This document shows positions 1 to 5,051 of a DNA stretch of 5,137 nucleotides, in pieces. The translations under genes were made by a program, and so were the position numbers. Below the pieces are notes generated by a model. The model was not told the origin of the DNA. It ran no database searches and was given only the letters and a program-made list of their open reading frames with translations. Origin of the DNA: Planctomycetaceae bacterium (GTDB lineage: Bacteria > Planctomycetota > Planctomycetia > Pirellulales > Thermoguttaceae); NCBI GenBank assembly GCA_031257725.1, contig JAIROD010000723.1, positions 1 to 5,137 of the forward strand, read 5' to 3'. Each line of letters starts with the position of its first letter. The first letter of the stretch is position 1.

Positions 1-96
1 GCGTTTGTTATTTTGGGGCAGGTAACCTCAATCTGGGTTGTCCGCAAACAACAAACGCTCCCTTTTTCTGATGATAAGCAAGAGGATCGCTACTGA
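1..96 (+). CDS. 3' end of an unidentified gene, possibly a membrane protein
   Basis: The first plus-strand frame is open from the window edge to a TGA at 94-96 and gives 31 residues. They begin with a hydrophobic stretch (AFVILGQVTSIWVV), continue with a basic RKQQ and end in a charged tail (SDDKQEDRY). This pattern fits the last membrane helix of an inner-membrane protein followed by a cytoplasmic tail. The start and most of the protein lie outside the window, so family and function cannot be named. Other frames are also open over part of this short stretch, so the reading frame is a best guess. No clear intrinsic terminator follows the stop. Confidence 0.5.
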   Translation, partial: AFVILGQVTSIWVVRKQQTLPFSDDKQEDRY

Positions 97-179
97 ATAC
101 AATACTTACAAAATTAAAAAAATTTCTTTCTCCTATATTGTACTTTTTCCGAAAAATGATAATATTAGATAAATAATTT

Positions 180-206
180 GGTTACTGTGTAGTAACCGGA
201 AACGGT
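180..206. other. Two adjacent small hairpins
   Basis: GGTTACT (180-186) and AGTAACC (191-197) pair perfectly over 7 bp around a GTGT loop. Overlapping its 3' end, ACCG-GAAA-CGGT (195-206) forms a 4-bp stem with a GNRA-type loop, so the two overlap by three bases and may alternate. No T run follows on either strand, so this is not a standard intrinsic terminator. It may mark the 3' end of the upstream transcript or be part of the next RNA. Confidence 0.4.
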
Positions 207-223
207 AATAAACTAATTCGGAA

Positions 224-253
224 TTGTATGAATCAAACGTAAAGCGTTATAAA
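224..253 (+). promoter_or_regulatory. Possible sigma-70-type promoter of the long-hairpin RNA
   Basis: TTGTAT (224-229) and TATAAA (248-253) are separated by 18 bp, within the usual spacing for a housekeeping promoter. Transcription would begin near 260, about 12 bases before the first base of the long hairpin. The -35 box matches the consensus only in part and AT-rich DNA gives such matches by chance, so this is a candidate placed mainly by its position. Confidence 0.3.
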
Positions 254-271
254 TCAATTAGTTCGGTAGCG

Positions 272-391
272 ATCACTCTATTCCAATCGCCAAAATTGAA
301 TCCCATGAGTGACAAATACTGCCTCTCCTTCAGAAGGAGGGCGTGGTCAATTTGTCATCATGGGAACCTTTGGCGAGGTGGAATAGATGAT
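272..391 (+). ncRNA. Candidate structured RNA: 120-nt nearly fully paired hairpin
   Basis: Pairing runs from the ends to the tip: ATCA-CT (272-277, one bulge) with AGATGAT; CTATTCCA (278-285) with TGGAATAG (379-386); TCGCCAAA (287-294) with TTTGGCGA (369-376); an internal loop (ATTGAA against ACC); TCCCATGA (301-308) with TCATGGGA (358-365); a bulged G309; TGACAAAT (310-317) with ATTTGTCA (350-357); and an apical CTCCTT (325-330) with AAGGAG (334-339) around a 3-base loop. About 45 pairs form with few interruptions, which is not expected by chance. I do not recognise a known RNA family: the large central bubble of 6S RNA and the conserved tip of SRP RNA are absent. It may be a small RNA, the leader of the gene at 573, or a miniature inverted-repeat element. 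The strand is inferred from the T run at 407-413. Confidence 0.55.
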
Positions 392-413
392 AAAAGACAC
401 TCGCCCTTTTTTT
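372..413 (+). terminator. Intrinsic terminator overlapping the 3' arm of the long hairpin
   Basis: GGCGA (372-376) pairs with TCGCC (401-405) and GTG (378-380) with CAC (398-400), giving 8 pairs with one bulged G and a loop of about 17 bases. After one C come seven T's (407-413), the classic layout of a Rho-independent terminator on the plus strand. Its left arm (372-380) is also needed for the long hairpin, where it pairs with 284-291. The two folds therefore exclude each other, as in an attenuator. If it acts only as an end signal, the product is an RNA of about 150 nt. Confidence 0.5.
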
Positions 414-572
414 ATGCGCCGAACGAAAATAAAACCCATACTTTCTGCCAAGTTCACCACAAAGAACATTTGGTAAGTTCCAAATAAAATCGTGAATGGC
501 TACAAACTGTTTATCCGTTTTTTAGTAATAGATTATAAAACCAGAACAATTTAATAAAGGAGTTACAAAACA

Positions 573-1418
573 ATGAATAAATGGAATAGACTGACATTTG
601 CTCTTAACATGCTTTTCAACAGGGACAAGGTCAACGATTTTTTGTCTAGTAGCATGCCTATTATCATATTTATTACCCTATTTGTTGTTTCAATTTTTCT
701 CGTAGTTAGTGCGGCTAATGCTTTATCCGGTAACAATTCACCAGATACTGCTAAGTCAGAGTTGATAAAACGGCAAAAATCAGTTAGCTTTTGGTTATGT
801 TTCTATTTGATTACGTTTTTTATTACTAATGGGCTGTTATTTTTGGACAGCCATTTGTTGAGTAAACATTACAACAGTATAATAGAAGATTCTGACTCCT
901 CTTATGATAACGAATATTCTTATGACAACGAATATTCTTATAACAACGAGTATGAAAACTCCTCTGAAAATAACGATTATCCAACTGGATTGACTGGAGT
1001 GACTTCACGAGCTCTGTTCTTTTACTGGATAACTTCATTGGTCGGTTTTTATTTCTGTATGGCTAAGTTCTGGGAAGCAGTAGCGCCAGATATTGCACGG
1101 ATAAACCCGCAAAATGCCGCATGGTCATCGTTAATACCAGTTTATGGGTGGTTTTTTGCATTTCAGGGATTAACAGATAATATGAATAAAACCGCCCAAC
1201 AATTGGGAATACAAAATTTTAGTAAAACCTTTTGGCCAACAATCGTCTGTTGTTACTGGATTATATATGCATTTTGCTTTTTCTGGTACGGAATTGTAGG
1301 TATCAGTACAATAATGATTTTAGGCAACATTATTGCTACTACAATGTTTTTAAGATACTTACATGATAAGGCAGTAAAGCTAATCGCAAAGACGGAATAT
1401 GGTGAAATTATTTGTTAA
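573..1418 (+). CDS. Multi-pass membrane protein with acidic Tyr/Asn-rich insert, unknown function
   Basis: The 281-residue product starts at an ATG with AAGGAG ten bases upstream. Likely membrane segments are at residues 27-48, 71-93, 145-166, 217-237 and 239-262, with a further semi-hydrophobic stretch at 182-199. Between segments 2 and 3 lies a hydrophilic loop (about 95-140) rich in Asp, Glu, Asn, Ser and Tyr, containing three tandem SYDNEY-like hexads at 110-127. The stretch at 177-211 (INPQNAAWSSLIPVYGWFF, then FQGL) resembles the W..LIP.Y..FF signature of small bacterial membrane domains, loosely like the DUF4328/DUF4234 type, that are often joined to GYF_2 domains; this match is from memory and tentative. 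The next gene, 73 bp downstream on the same strand, has a GYF_2-like domain, so the two may form a split version of that arrangement. No enzymatic motif is visible. An AT-rich -10-like TATAAA lies at 534-539. The gene is AT-richer than dnaK. Confidence 0.85.
   Translation: MNKWNRLTFALNMLFNRDKVNDFLSSSMPIIIFITLFVVSIFLVVSAANALSGNNSPDTAKSELIKRQKSVSFWLCFYLITFFITNGLLFLDSHLLSKHYNSIIEDSDSSYDNEYSYDNEYSYNNEYENSSENNDYPTGLTGVTSRALFFYWITSLVGFYFCMAKFWEAVAPDIARINPQNAAWSSLIPVYGWFFAFQGLTDNMNKTAQQLGIQNFSKTFWPTIVCCYWIIYAFCFFWYGIVGISTIMILGNIIATTMFLRYLHDKAVKLIAKTEYGEIIC
900..953 (+). repeat. Three tandem 18-bp repeats inside the membrane-protein gene
   Basis: Three consecutive 18-bp units (900-917, 918-935, 936-953) each encode the hexad S-Y-[DN]-N-E-Y. 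Units one and two differ by a single base; unit three differs from unit two at two positions. The near-identity at DNA level suggests recent expansion by slippage, and the copy number may vary between strains. The repeats lie in the hydrophilic loop between membrane segments 2 and 3. Confidence 0.9.
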
Positions 1419-1491
1419 AATGTTACCATAGAACCGTAATATATGTGTAACTTTTTGTATTCCCATTATTTTTAACCACGAGGAGAATTTT

Positions 1492-2112
1492 ATGAGTGAG
1501 AAAGTATTTCTCAAACAGGACGGAATGGAATGTGCGGTTGATTTTGAGCAACTGAAAGAGTTGTTACGTGAAGGTTATGTAAAACCGCACACCCAAATGC
1601 GTGCAGAAAACGAAACCACATGGAAACCAGCTGGAACATTTCTCAAATCGGTCGGATTGATCGGAGCTGGAGTTGTCGGCGGAGCATTACTCAGTAGTTT
1701 CTTTGGAAACGAAGCCTACGCCGCAACAGCTAATTCCATCGCCGAAAACGTAACAAATACTGCCGCCGGAGGTACTGCGACGGCAGCTAATGGGATGGTT
1801 CGTGTTGATTCTTATGATTTCGACGGCGATGGTGTTTCCGATATGGATATGTACGATATCAACGGTGATGGTATTGCCGATGTTGAACGCTATGATTTCG
1901 ACCATGACGGCATTGCTGATTTGACAATTGTCGATAGAAACGGAGATGGTATTGCCGATACAATATATGCAGATACCAACGGCGATGGTTTTTACGATAC
2001 AGTCGCAACTAGTAACGTTAATAACAGTACTATTGATACAGTTGCTGTAGATACCGATGGAGATGGAGTTATTGATTCCATATTCGGTTTCTTCAACGAT
2101 CTTTTCGGTTGA
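1492..2112 (+). CDS. GYF_2-like membrane-anchored protein with calcium-binding-type Asp-rich repeats
   Basis: The 206-residue product begins at an ATG with AGGAG six bases upstream. Residues 3-49 resemble a GYF_2/DUF4339 domain: after VFLKQDGM comes VDFEQLKELLREGYVKPHTQ and a closing W44-K-P-A, although the usual first Trp and Gly-Pro are missing. A single Gly/Ala-rich hydrophobic segment follows (about 53-72), preceded by Lys46 and Lys52, which suggests the N-terminus is in the cytoplasm. After an Ala/Thr/Asn linker (73-105), residues 109-199 form seven 13-residue units with the DxDGDGxxD pattern of EF-hand-loop, dockerin and thrombospondin type-3 calcium sites. The protein ends GFFNDLFG. 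I infer a membrane-anchored adaptor with a calcium-binding region outside the cytoplasm; no enzymatic function is apparent. It may share a transcript with the membrane-protein gene 73 bp upstream, since no terminator is seen between them. Confidence 0.88.
   Translation: MSEKVFLKQDGMECAVDFEQLKELLREGYVKPHTQMRAENETTWKPAGTFLKSVGLIGAGVVGGALLSSFFGNEAYAATANSIAENVTNTAAGGTATAANGMVRVDSYDFDGDGVSDMDMYDINGDGIADVERYDFDHDGIADLTIVDRNGDGIADTIYADTNGDGFYDTVATSNVNNSTIDTVAVDTDGDGVIDSIFGFFNDLFG
1816..2088 (+). repeat. Seven 39-bp repeats encoding DxDGDG(I/V)xD units
   Basis: Units of 13 codons encode DFDGDGVSDMDMY, DINGDGIADVERY, DFDHDGIADLTIV, DRNGDGIADTIYA, DTNGDGFYDTVAT, SNVNNSTIDTVAV and DTDGDGVIDSIFG. Six keep the acidic positions 1, 5 and 9 typical of calcium-coordinating loops. 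The sixth has lost nearly all its acidic residues but keeps the length and its ninth Asp (D182), so the register is intact. The units differ at DNA level more than the 18-bp repeats of the upstream gene, which suggests older duplication held by selection. Confidence 0.9.
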
Positions 2113-2214
2113 TGTCTGAATAATTCAATTTCCTCGTCCAGCATGGTATTGTCAAGAAGTTTGTTTTAGGGAACTTGCTAAAGACCTTGCTTTTTATCTA
2201 AAATTTTGCCTAGC

Positions 2215-2230
2215 ATTCACTGGCTGGTTG
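2215..2230 (+). repeat. Left flanking direct repeat of the palindromic element
   Basis: ATTCACTGGCTGGTTG resembles ATTCAGTGGATTGTT at 2466-2480 on the other side of the element, and ATTCAGTAGATTGGT at 5056-5070 next to the second copy. The resemblance is imperfect (three or four mismatches for this copy), so it may be part of the repeat unit rather than a target-site duplication. Confidence 0.4.
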
Positions 2231-2250
2231 TTAAATTAGGTCGATTTGGG

Positions 2251-2440
2251 GTAGGCAACCGTAGGTGAACGCTGTGGGTGAAAACCCTTCGCCGAAAGGT
2301 TGCGTTGCCGATAGGCAATAGTGAATCAGATTCGATTGGGCAATTTGTGTTTCCGACCGGTTTGGAAACTGATTGCCGGCAGTAAACAGGGGCAAGTCGG
2401 CGAGTACGCCGACGCAACCGCTTGGCGAAACATTGCCTAC
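2251..2440. repeat. Palindrome-rich dispersed element with terminal inverted repeats
   Basis: The ends form an 8-bp inverted repeat: GTAGGCAA (2251-2258) and TTGCCTAC (2433-2440). Between them are several compact hairpins: CTTC-GCC-GAAAG near 2287-2299, TTGCC-GATA-GGCAA near 2305-2318, TTTCC/GGAAA around ACCGGT near 2350-2368, the palindrome TGCCGGCA near 2374-2381, and GTCGGCG-AGTA-CGCCGAC at 2396-2413. Part of the element recurs at 5080-5137, including an exact 15-base match in inverted orientation (2387-2401 against 5123-5137). It carries no gene. It resembles a non-autonomous, MITE- or REP-like element; whether it moves, or acts on the ends of the two convergent transcripts, cannot be seen here. 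Confidence 0.65.
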
Positions 2441-2465
2441 CTCTTGGATTATTCACGTGGTAACT

Positions 2466-2480
2466 ATTCAGTGGATTGTT
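2466..2480 (+). repeat. Right flanking direct repeat, also found beside the second copy
   Basis: ATTCAGTGGATTGTT matches ATTCAGTAGATTGGT at 5056-5070 in 13 of 15 positions and more loosely matches 2215-2230. It lies 25 bp beyond the right end of the palindromic element, whereas at 5056 it lies 9 bp before the element's end. This suggests that the repeat unit extends beyond the terminal inverted repeats. Confidence 0.45.
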
Positions 2481-2508
2481 GGTCTAGTTATTGTAGTAGC
2501 CTTTTTTT
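2481..2508 (+). terminator. Weak terminator-like hairpin with T run
   Basis: GG-CTA (2481-2486, bulged T) can pair with TAGCC (2497-2501) around a loop of about 10 bases, directly followed by seven T's (2502-2508). The stem is short, so the call is weak. If real, it would end plus-strand transcripts from the GYF_2-like gene that read through the palindromic element. Confidence 0.25.
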
Positions 2509-2592
2509 AACGTCTGCCATCGGGTTATACTTTTCTCACTTTAAAATTCGATTTTTGTTTTTTGAAATGATCACGGAATATGCTTATTTTTA

Positions 2593-2609
2593 AGGATGAA
2601 ATTCATCCT
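2593..2609. other. 17-bp perfect palindrome downstream of dnaK
   Basis: AGGATGAA (2593-2600) and TTCATCCT (2602-2609) are exact reverse complements around one central A. It lies 64 bp past the dnaK stop, where a transcript end is expected. On the minus strand the following bases are TAAAAATAAG rather than a T run, so it is not a standard intrinsic terminator. It could be a protein-binding site or a 3'-end stabilising hairpin. Confidence 0.4.
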
Positions 2610-2673
2610 GAATATGTTTTAAAAACCGAAAATTAAAGTGTAATGAGTATAATACATTCATCAATAGATACTA

Positions 2674-4590
2674 CTATTTTTTGACTTCAAACTCTGCGTC
2701 AATCGCGTCGTCGTCGCCTTTTGCCTGTGGATTGGCACCCATTGCTTCGGCGGTTTCCGCTCCTTGTTTGGCGGCGTTGGCAGCCGCAGCCGCTTCATAC
2801 ATCGCCTTGCTCATCGCATGCGATGCCTGTTCCAGTTGTTCGGTTGCCGATTTAATCGTTGCCAAATCATCCGTCGCAACCGCTTCACGCGTTTTACCAA
2901 TCGCCGCATTGACCGCATCTTTGTCCGTCTGACTCAAATTCGCATCGTTTTCTTTGAGCAACTTTTCAAGTTGGAAACACATCGATTCCGCATTGTTCTT
3001 CGCCTCAACCAGTTCACGACGTTTCTTGTCCTCATCGGCGTGAAGTTCGGCATCATGCTGCATCTTCTCAATCTCATCTTTGGAAAGACCGGACGACTGC
3101 TCAATACGGACTTTGGTTTCCTTTTTCGTTCCCAAATCCCGCGCCGAAACATTCAGAATCCCGTTGGCATCAAGATCAAATGAAACTTCAATCTGCGGAA
3201 CCCCACGCGGCGCAGGTGGAATCCCTTCCAAATTAAACTGACCCAAAAGTCGGTTGTGGGCGGCAATCTCACGCTCTCCCTGATAAACTTTAATTGTTAC
3301 CGCCGTTTGGTTGTCGTCTGCCGTACTGAAAACTTGTTTCTTTTCAGTCGGAATCGTTGTATTCCGTTCAACAAGTTTGGTCATAATACCACCAAGCGTT
3401 TCAATTCCAAGTGATAACGGTGTTACGTCAAGCAACAAGACATCGCGGACTTCGCCGGCAAGCACCGCCCCCTGAATTGCCGCGCCAACCGCAACCACTT
3501 CATCAGGATTCACCCCTTTATGTGGGTCTTTGCCGAAAATAACCCGCACCATATCCTGAACTTTCGGAATCCGTGTCGAACCGCCCACCAACACCACTTC
3601 ATCAATTTGTGACGGCGATAATTTGGCATCTTTCAACGCTTGCATCACCGGACCGCGGCAACGTTCGACCAAATGATCAGTCAATTGTTCAAACTTCGAC
3701 CGCGTTAATTTAACCTGTAAATGTTTCGGACCATTTTGATCAGCCGTGATAAACGGTAAATTAATATCAGTCGATTGAGCGGAACTAAGTTCACGTTTTG
3801 CTTTTTCGCAGGCTTCCTGAAGACGTTGAAGAGCCATTGCGTCTTTACGTAAGTCAATTCCCTGTTCGGCTTTAAATTGTTCGGCAACATGATTGATCAA
3901 CACTTCATCAAAATCGTCACCGCCGAGATGTGTATCGCCGTTGGTGCTAAGAACCTGAAACACTCCGTCCGCAACTTCAAGACATGATACGTCAAATGTT
4001 CCGCCGCCAAGATCGAATACCACTATTTTCTGGTTGACATTTTTGTCCAAACCATAAGCCAATGATGCGGCAGTTGGTTCATTGATGATTCGGGACACTT
4101 CAAGTCCTGCAATTTGTCCGGCATCTTTAGTTGCCTGACGTTGGGCATCGTTAAAATAGGCAGGAACGGTAATTACTGCCTTATTGACTTTGTGACCAAG
4201 ATACGCTTCCGCTGCCTCTTTGAGTTTACGAAGCGTCATTGCGGAAACTTCCGGCGGTGTATATTTTTTATTGTCAATTTCTACTTTGACATATTCATCG
4301 GAACTTCCAACCACTTTATAGGGAACCATTTTTTCTTCGGTTGCCACTTCGCCGTGCCGTCGTCCCATAAAACGTTTGATCGACGCTACCGTGCGAGTTG
4401 GATTCGTTACCGCCTGCCGACGTGCCGGTTCACCCACCAAGTTTTCATCACTGTCCGTAAACGCAACCACACTCGGCGTTAACCGATTTCCCTCAGCGTT
4501 TGGAATCACTTTAACGTCTTTACCCTCCATCACTGCGACCACTGAATTGGTCGTCCCAAGATCAATCCCAATAATTTTTTCAGATGCCAT
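2674..4590 (-). CDS. dnaK: Molecular chaperone DnaK (Hsp70)
   Basis: The full-length product has 638 residues, the same length as typical bacterial DnaK. It is the ATP-driven cytoplasmic Hsp70 that binds exposed hydrophobic peptides, normally working with DnaJ and GrpE. The nucleotide-binding domain (about 1-382) shows IGIDLGTTNS (7-16), the catalytic Lys72 in SIKRFMGRR, IINEPTAA with Glu171 (168-175), DLGGGTFD (193-200) with the conserved Thr198, and VVLVGGSTRIP (332-342). The linker VRDVLLLDVTPLSLGIET (381-398) leads into the substrate-binding beta domain (about 390-500), followed by the helical lid (about 505-605) and an Ala-rich tail ending DDDAIDAEFEVKK. The start is supported by GAGGA nine bases upstream on the minus strand. 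The gene ends in two consecutive TAG codons. It stands alone: neither grpE nor dnaJ is in the window, and no CIRCE operator is visible upstream. The C-terminal sequence suggests a planctomycete source. All key residues are present. Confidence 0.98.
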   Translation of the reverse strand: MASEKIIGIDLGTTNSVVAVMEGKDVKVIPNAEGNRLTPSVVAFTDSDENLVGEPARRQAVTNPTRTVASIKRFMGRRHGEVATEEKMVPYKVVGSSDEYVKVEIDNKKYTPPEVSAMTLRKLKEAAEAYLGHKVNKAVITVPAYFNDAQRQATKDAGQIAGLEVSRIINEPTAASLAYGLDKNVNQKIVVFDLGGGTFDVSCLEVADGVFQVLSTNGDTHLGGDDFDEVLINHVAEQFKAEQGIDLRKDAMALQRLQEACEKAKRELSSAQSTDINLPFITADQNGPKHLQVKLTRSKFEQLTDHLVERCRGPVMQALKDAKLSPSQIDEVVLVGGSTRIPKVQDMVRVIFGKDPHKGVNPDEVVAVGAAIQGAVLAGEVRDVLLLDVTPLSLGIETLGGIMTKLVERNTTIPTEKKQVFSTADDNQTAVTIKVYQGEREIAAHNRLLGQFNLEGIPPAPRGVPQIEVSFDLDANGILNVSARDLGTKKETKVRIEQSSGLSKDEIEKMQHDAELHADEDKKRRELVEAKNNAESMCFQLEKLLKENDANLSQTDKDAVNAAIGKTREAVATDDLATIKSATEQLEQASHAMSKAMYEAAAAANAAKQGAETAEAMGANPQAKGDDDAIDAEFEVKK

Positions 4591-4614
4591 GATCTATAGT
4601 CCTCACTTTCTTTA

Positions 4615-4646
4615 AGCCGATTGTTTTCGGCTGATTGACAACAATC
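4615..4646 (-). promoter_or_regulatory. Alternative hairpins in the dnaK 5' leader
   Basis: AGCCGA (4615-4620) pairs with TCGGCT (4627-4632). GATTGTT (4619-4625) pairs with AACAATC (4640-4646), and GATTG (4633-4637) with CAATC (4642-4646). These stems share bases, so at most some can form at once. They lie 25-56 bp before the dnaK start, just upstream of the ribosome-binding site, and could influence translation of the leader. This is inferred from pairing alone. Confidence 0.35.
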
Positions 4647-4654
4647 TCACACTT

Positions 4655-4822
4655 GGGCATCCCTCTAATAATTCAAATTTTTATTTTCAACCCATTAATT
4701 AATAGTTTATTAATTAATAAGTTAAAGACGGAATTTACCCCGTGTTATTGGGTTAAGTCTAACAACGCGGAGCAAGCTCACGCCGTTAACTTTCGGTAAA
4801 TTCGGAATTAGGAGAGATGCCC
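4655..4822. repeat. 168-bp nested inverted repeat, three-way-junction fold, upstream of dnaK
   Basis: The ends pair as GGGCATC (4655-4661) with GATGCCC (4816-4822), continuing imperfectly through 4663-4669 with 4807-4814. Inside are two branches: an 11-bp perfect AT-only hairpin (4694-4718), and a stem of GAATTTACC (4731-4739) with GGTAAATTC (4795-4803). The latter encloses a GC-rich hairpin at 4764-4787 (AACG, CG, GAGC with GCTC, CG, CGTT and two bulges). All these helices can exist together as a branched fold. It may be a non-coding mobile element or a structured leader RNA of dnaK. No direct target repeats were seen at its ends. Confidence 0.6.
4694..4718. repeat. 25-bp AT-only palindrome
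   Basis: ATTAATTAATA (4694-4704) is the exact reverse complement of TATTAATTAAT (4708-4718) around a GTT centre. All stem pairs are A-T, so as RNA it would be weak, while as DNA it could melt or serve as a protein-binding site. It forms one branch of the larger inverted repeat at 4655-4822. Confidence 0.6.
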
Positions 4823-5051
4823 ATTTTATACTTAATATACTCAATTGCTCAATAAACACTGGTTGGCAAACAACCGGCAATCAAGTTGGAAAAAATTTAC
4901 AGCAATTTGTATGCCATTCAAAAAATACTAAATATATTTTCTTAACTCCTTATATTTTAATAAGTTATAAAATTACCCCCAAAAGAATATCTGCCAAAAT
5001 GACAGTATGACCACAATACGTAATTGTCTATTTTGTTTTAACCTTTTTTGT

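Larger units (their letters stand above)
97..572. other. Intergenic region of 476 bp with RNA-like structure, no convincing gene
   Basis: This AT-rich stretch separates the partial gene from the membrane-protein gene. It contains a small perfect hairpin (180-197), a possible promoter (224-253), a very long hairpin (272-391) and a terminator-like hairpin with a T run (372-413). Positions 414-572 hold little beyond a weak TTTGG/CCAAA hairpin near 470-485, an AT-rich TATAAA at 534-539 that could be a -10 box without a good -35, and the ribosome-binding site at 557-562. An 87-codon open frame crosses the hairpins from a TTG at 224 but has no ribosome-binding site and is not called as a gene. Confidence 0.6.
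2113..2673. other. Intergenic region of 561 bp between convergent genes, with a repeat element
   Basis: The GYF_2-like gene and dnaK converge on this stretch. Positions 2113-2214 show no clear structure. A palindromic element occupies 2251-2440, flanked by related 15-16-bp sequences at 2215-2230 and 2466-2480. A weak terminator-like hairpin with a T run lies at 2481-2508 and a 17-bp palindrome at 2593-2609. Open frames of 79 and 90 codons cross the element on opposite strands, but neither has a ribosome-binding site nor protein-like composition. Confidence 0.6.

Noticed and set aside
272..391. Identity as 6S RNA or SRP RNA
   Set aside because: The large central bubble of 6S RNA and the conserved apical motif of SRP RNA are not present.
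414..476. 20-codon ATG frame just after the T run
   Set aside because: No ribosome-binding site, and the ATG directly follows the T run; too short to support.
224..487. Open frame of 87 codons starting at a TTG
   Set aside because: It crosses the long hairpin and the terminator, has no ribosome-binding site, and its composition is explained by the inverted repeats.
826..1905. Minus-strand open frames opposite the membrane-protein and repeat-protein genes
   Set aside because: Repetitive or unstructured translations that mirror the repeats on the plus strand; no ribosome-binding sites.
1816..2088. CRISPR-like array
   Set aside because: The 39-bp units are contiguous coding repeats without unique spacers and stay in one reading frame.
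2217..2593. Open frames of 79 (minus) and 90 (plus) codons
   Set aside because: Both run across the palindromic element on opposite strands, lack ribosome-binding sites and have no protein-like features.
2648..2653. Perfect TATAAT on the plus strand
   Set aside because: No -35 box at the right distance, and it would only drive transcription antisense to dnaK; likely chance in AT-rich DNA.
2681..4615. Several plus- and minus-strand open frames overlapping dnaK (61 to 139 codons)
   Set aside because: They are shadows of the strongly conserved dnaK reading frame and show no independent signals.
4591..4830. CIRCE heat-shock operator upstream of dnaK
   Set aside because: No TTAGCACTC/GAGTGCTAA-type inverted repeat could be found on reading this stretch.
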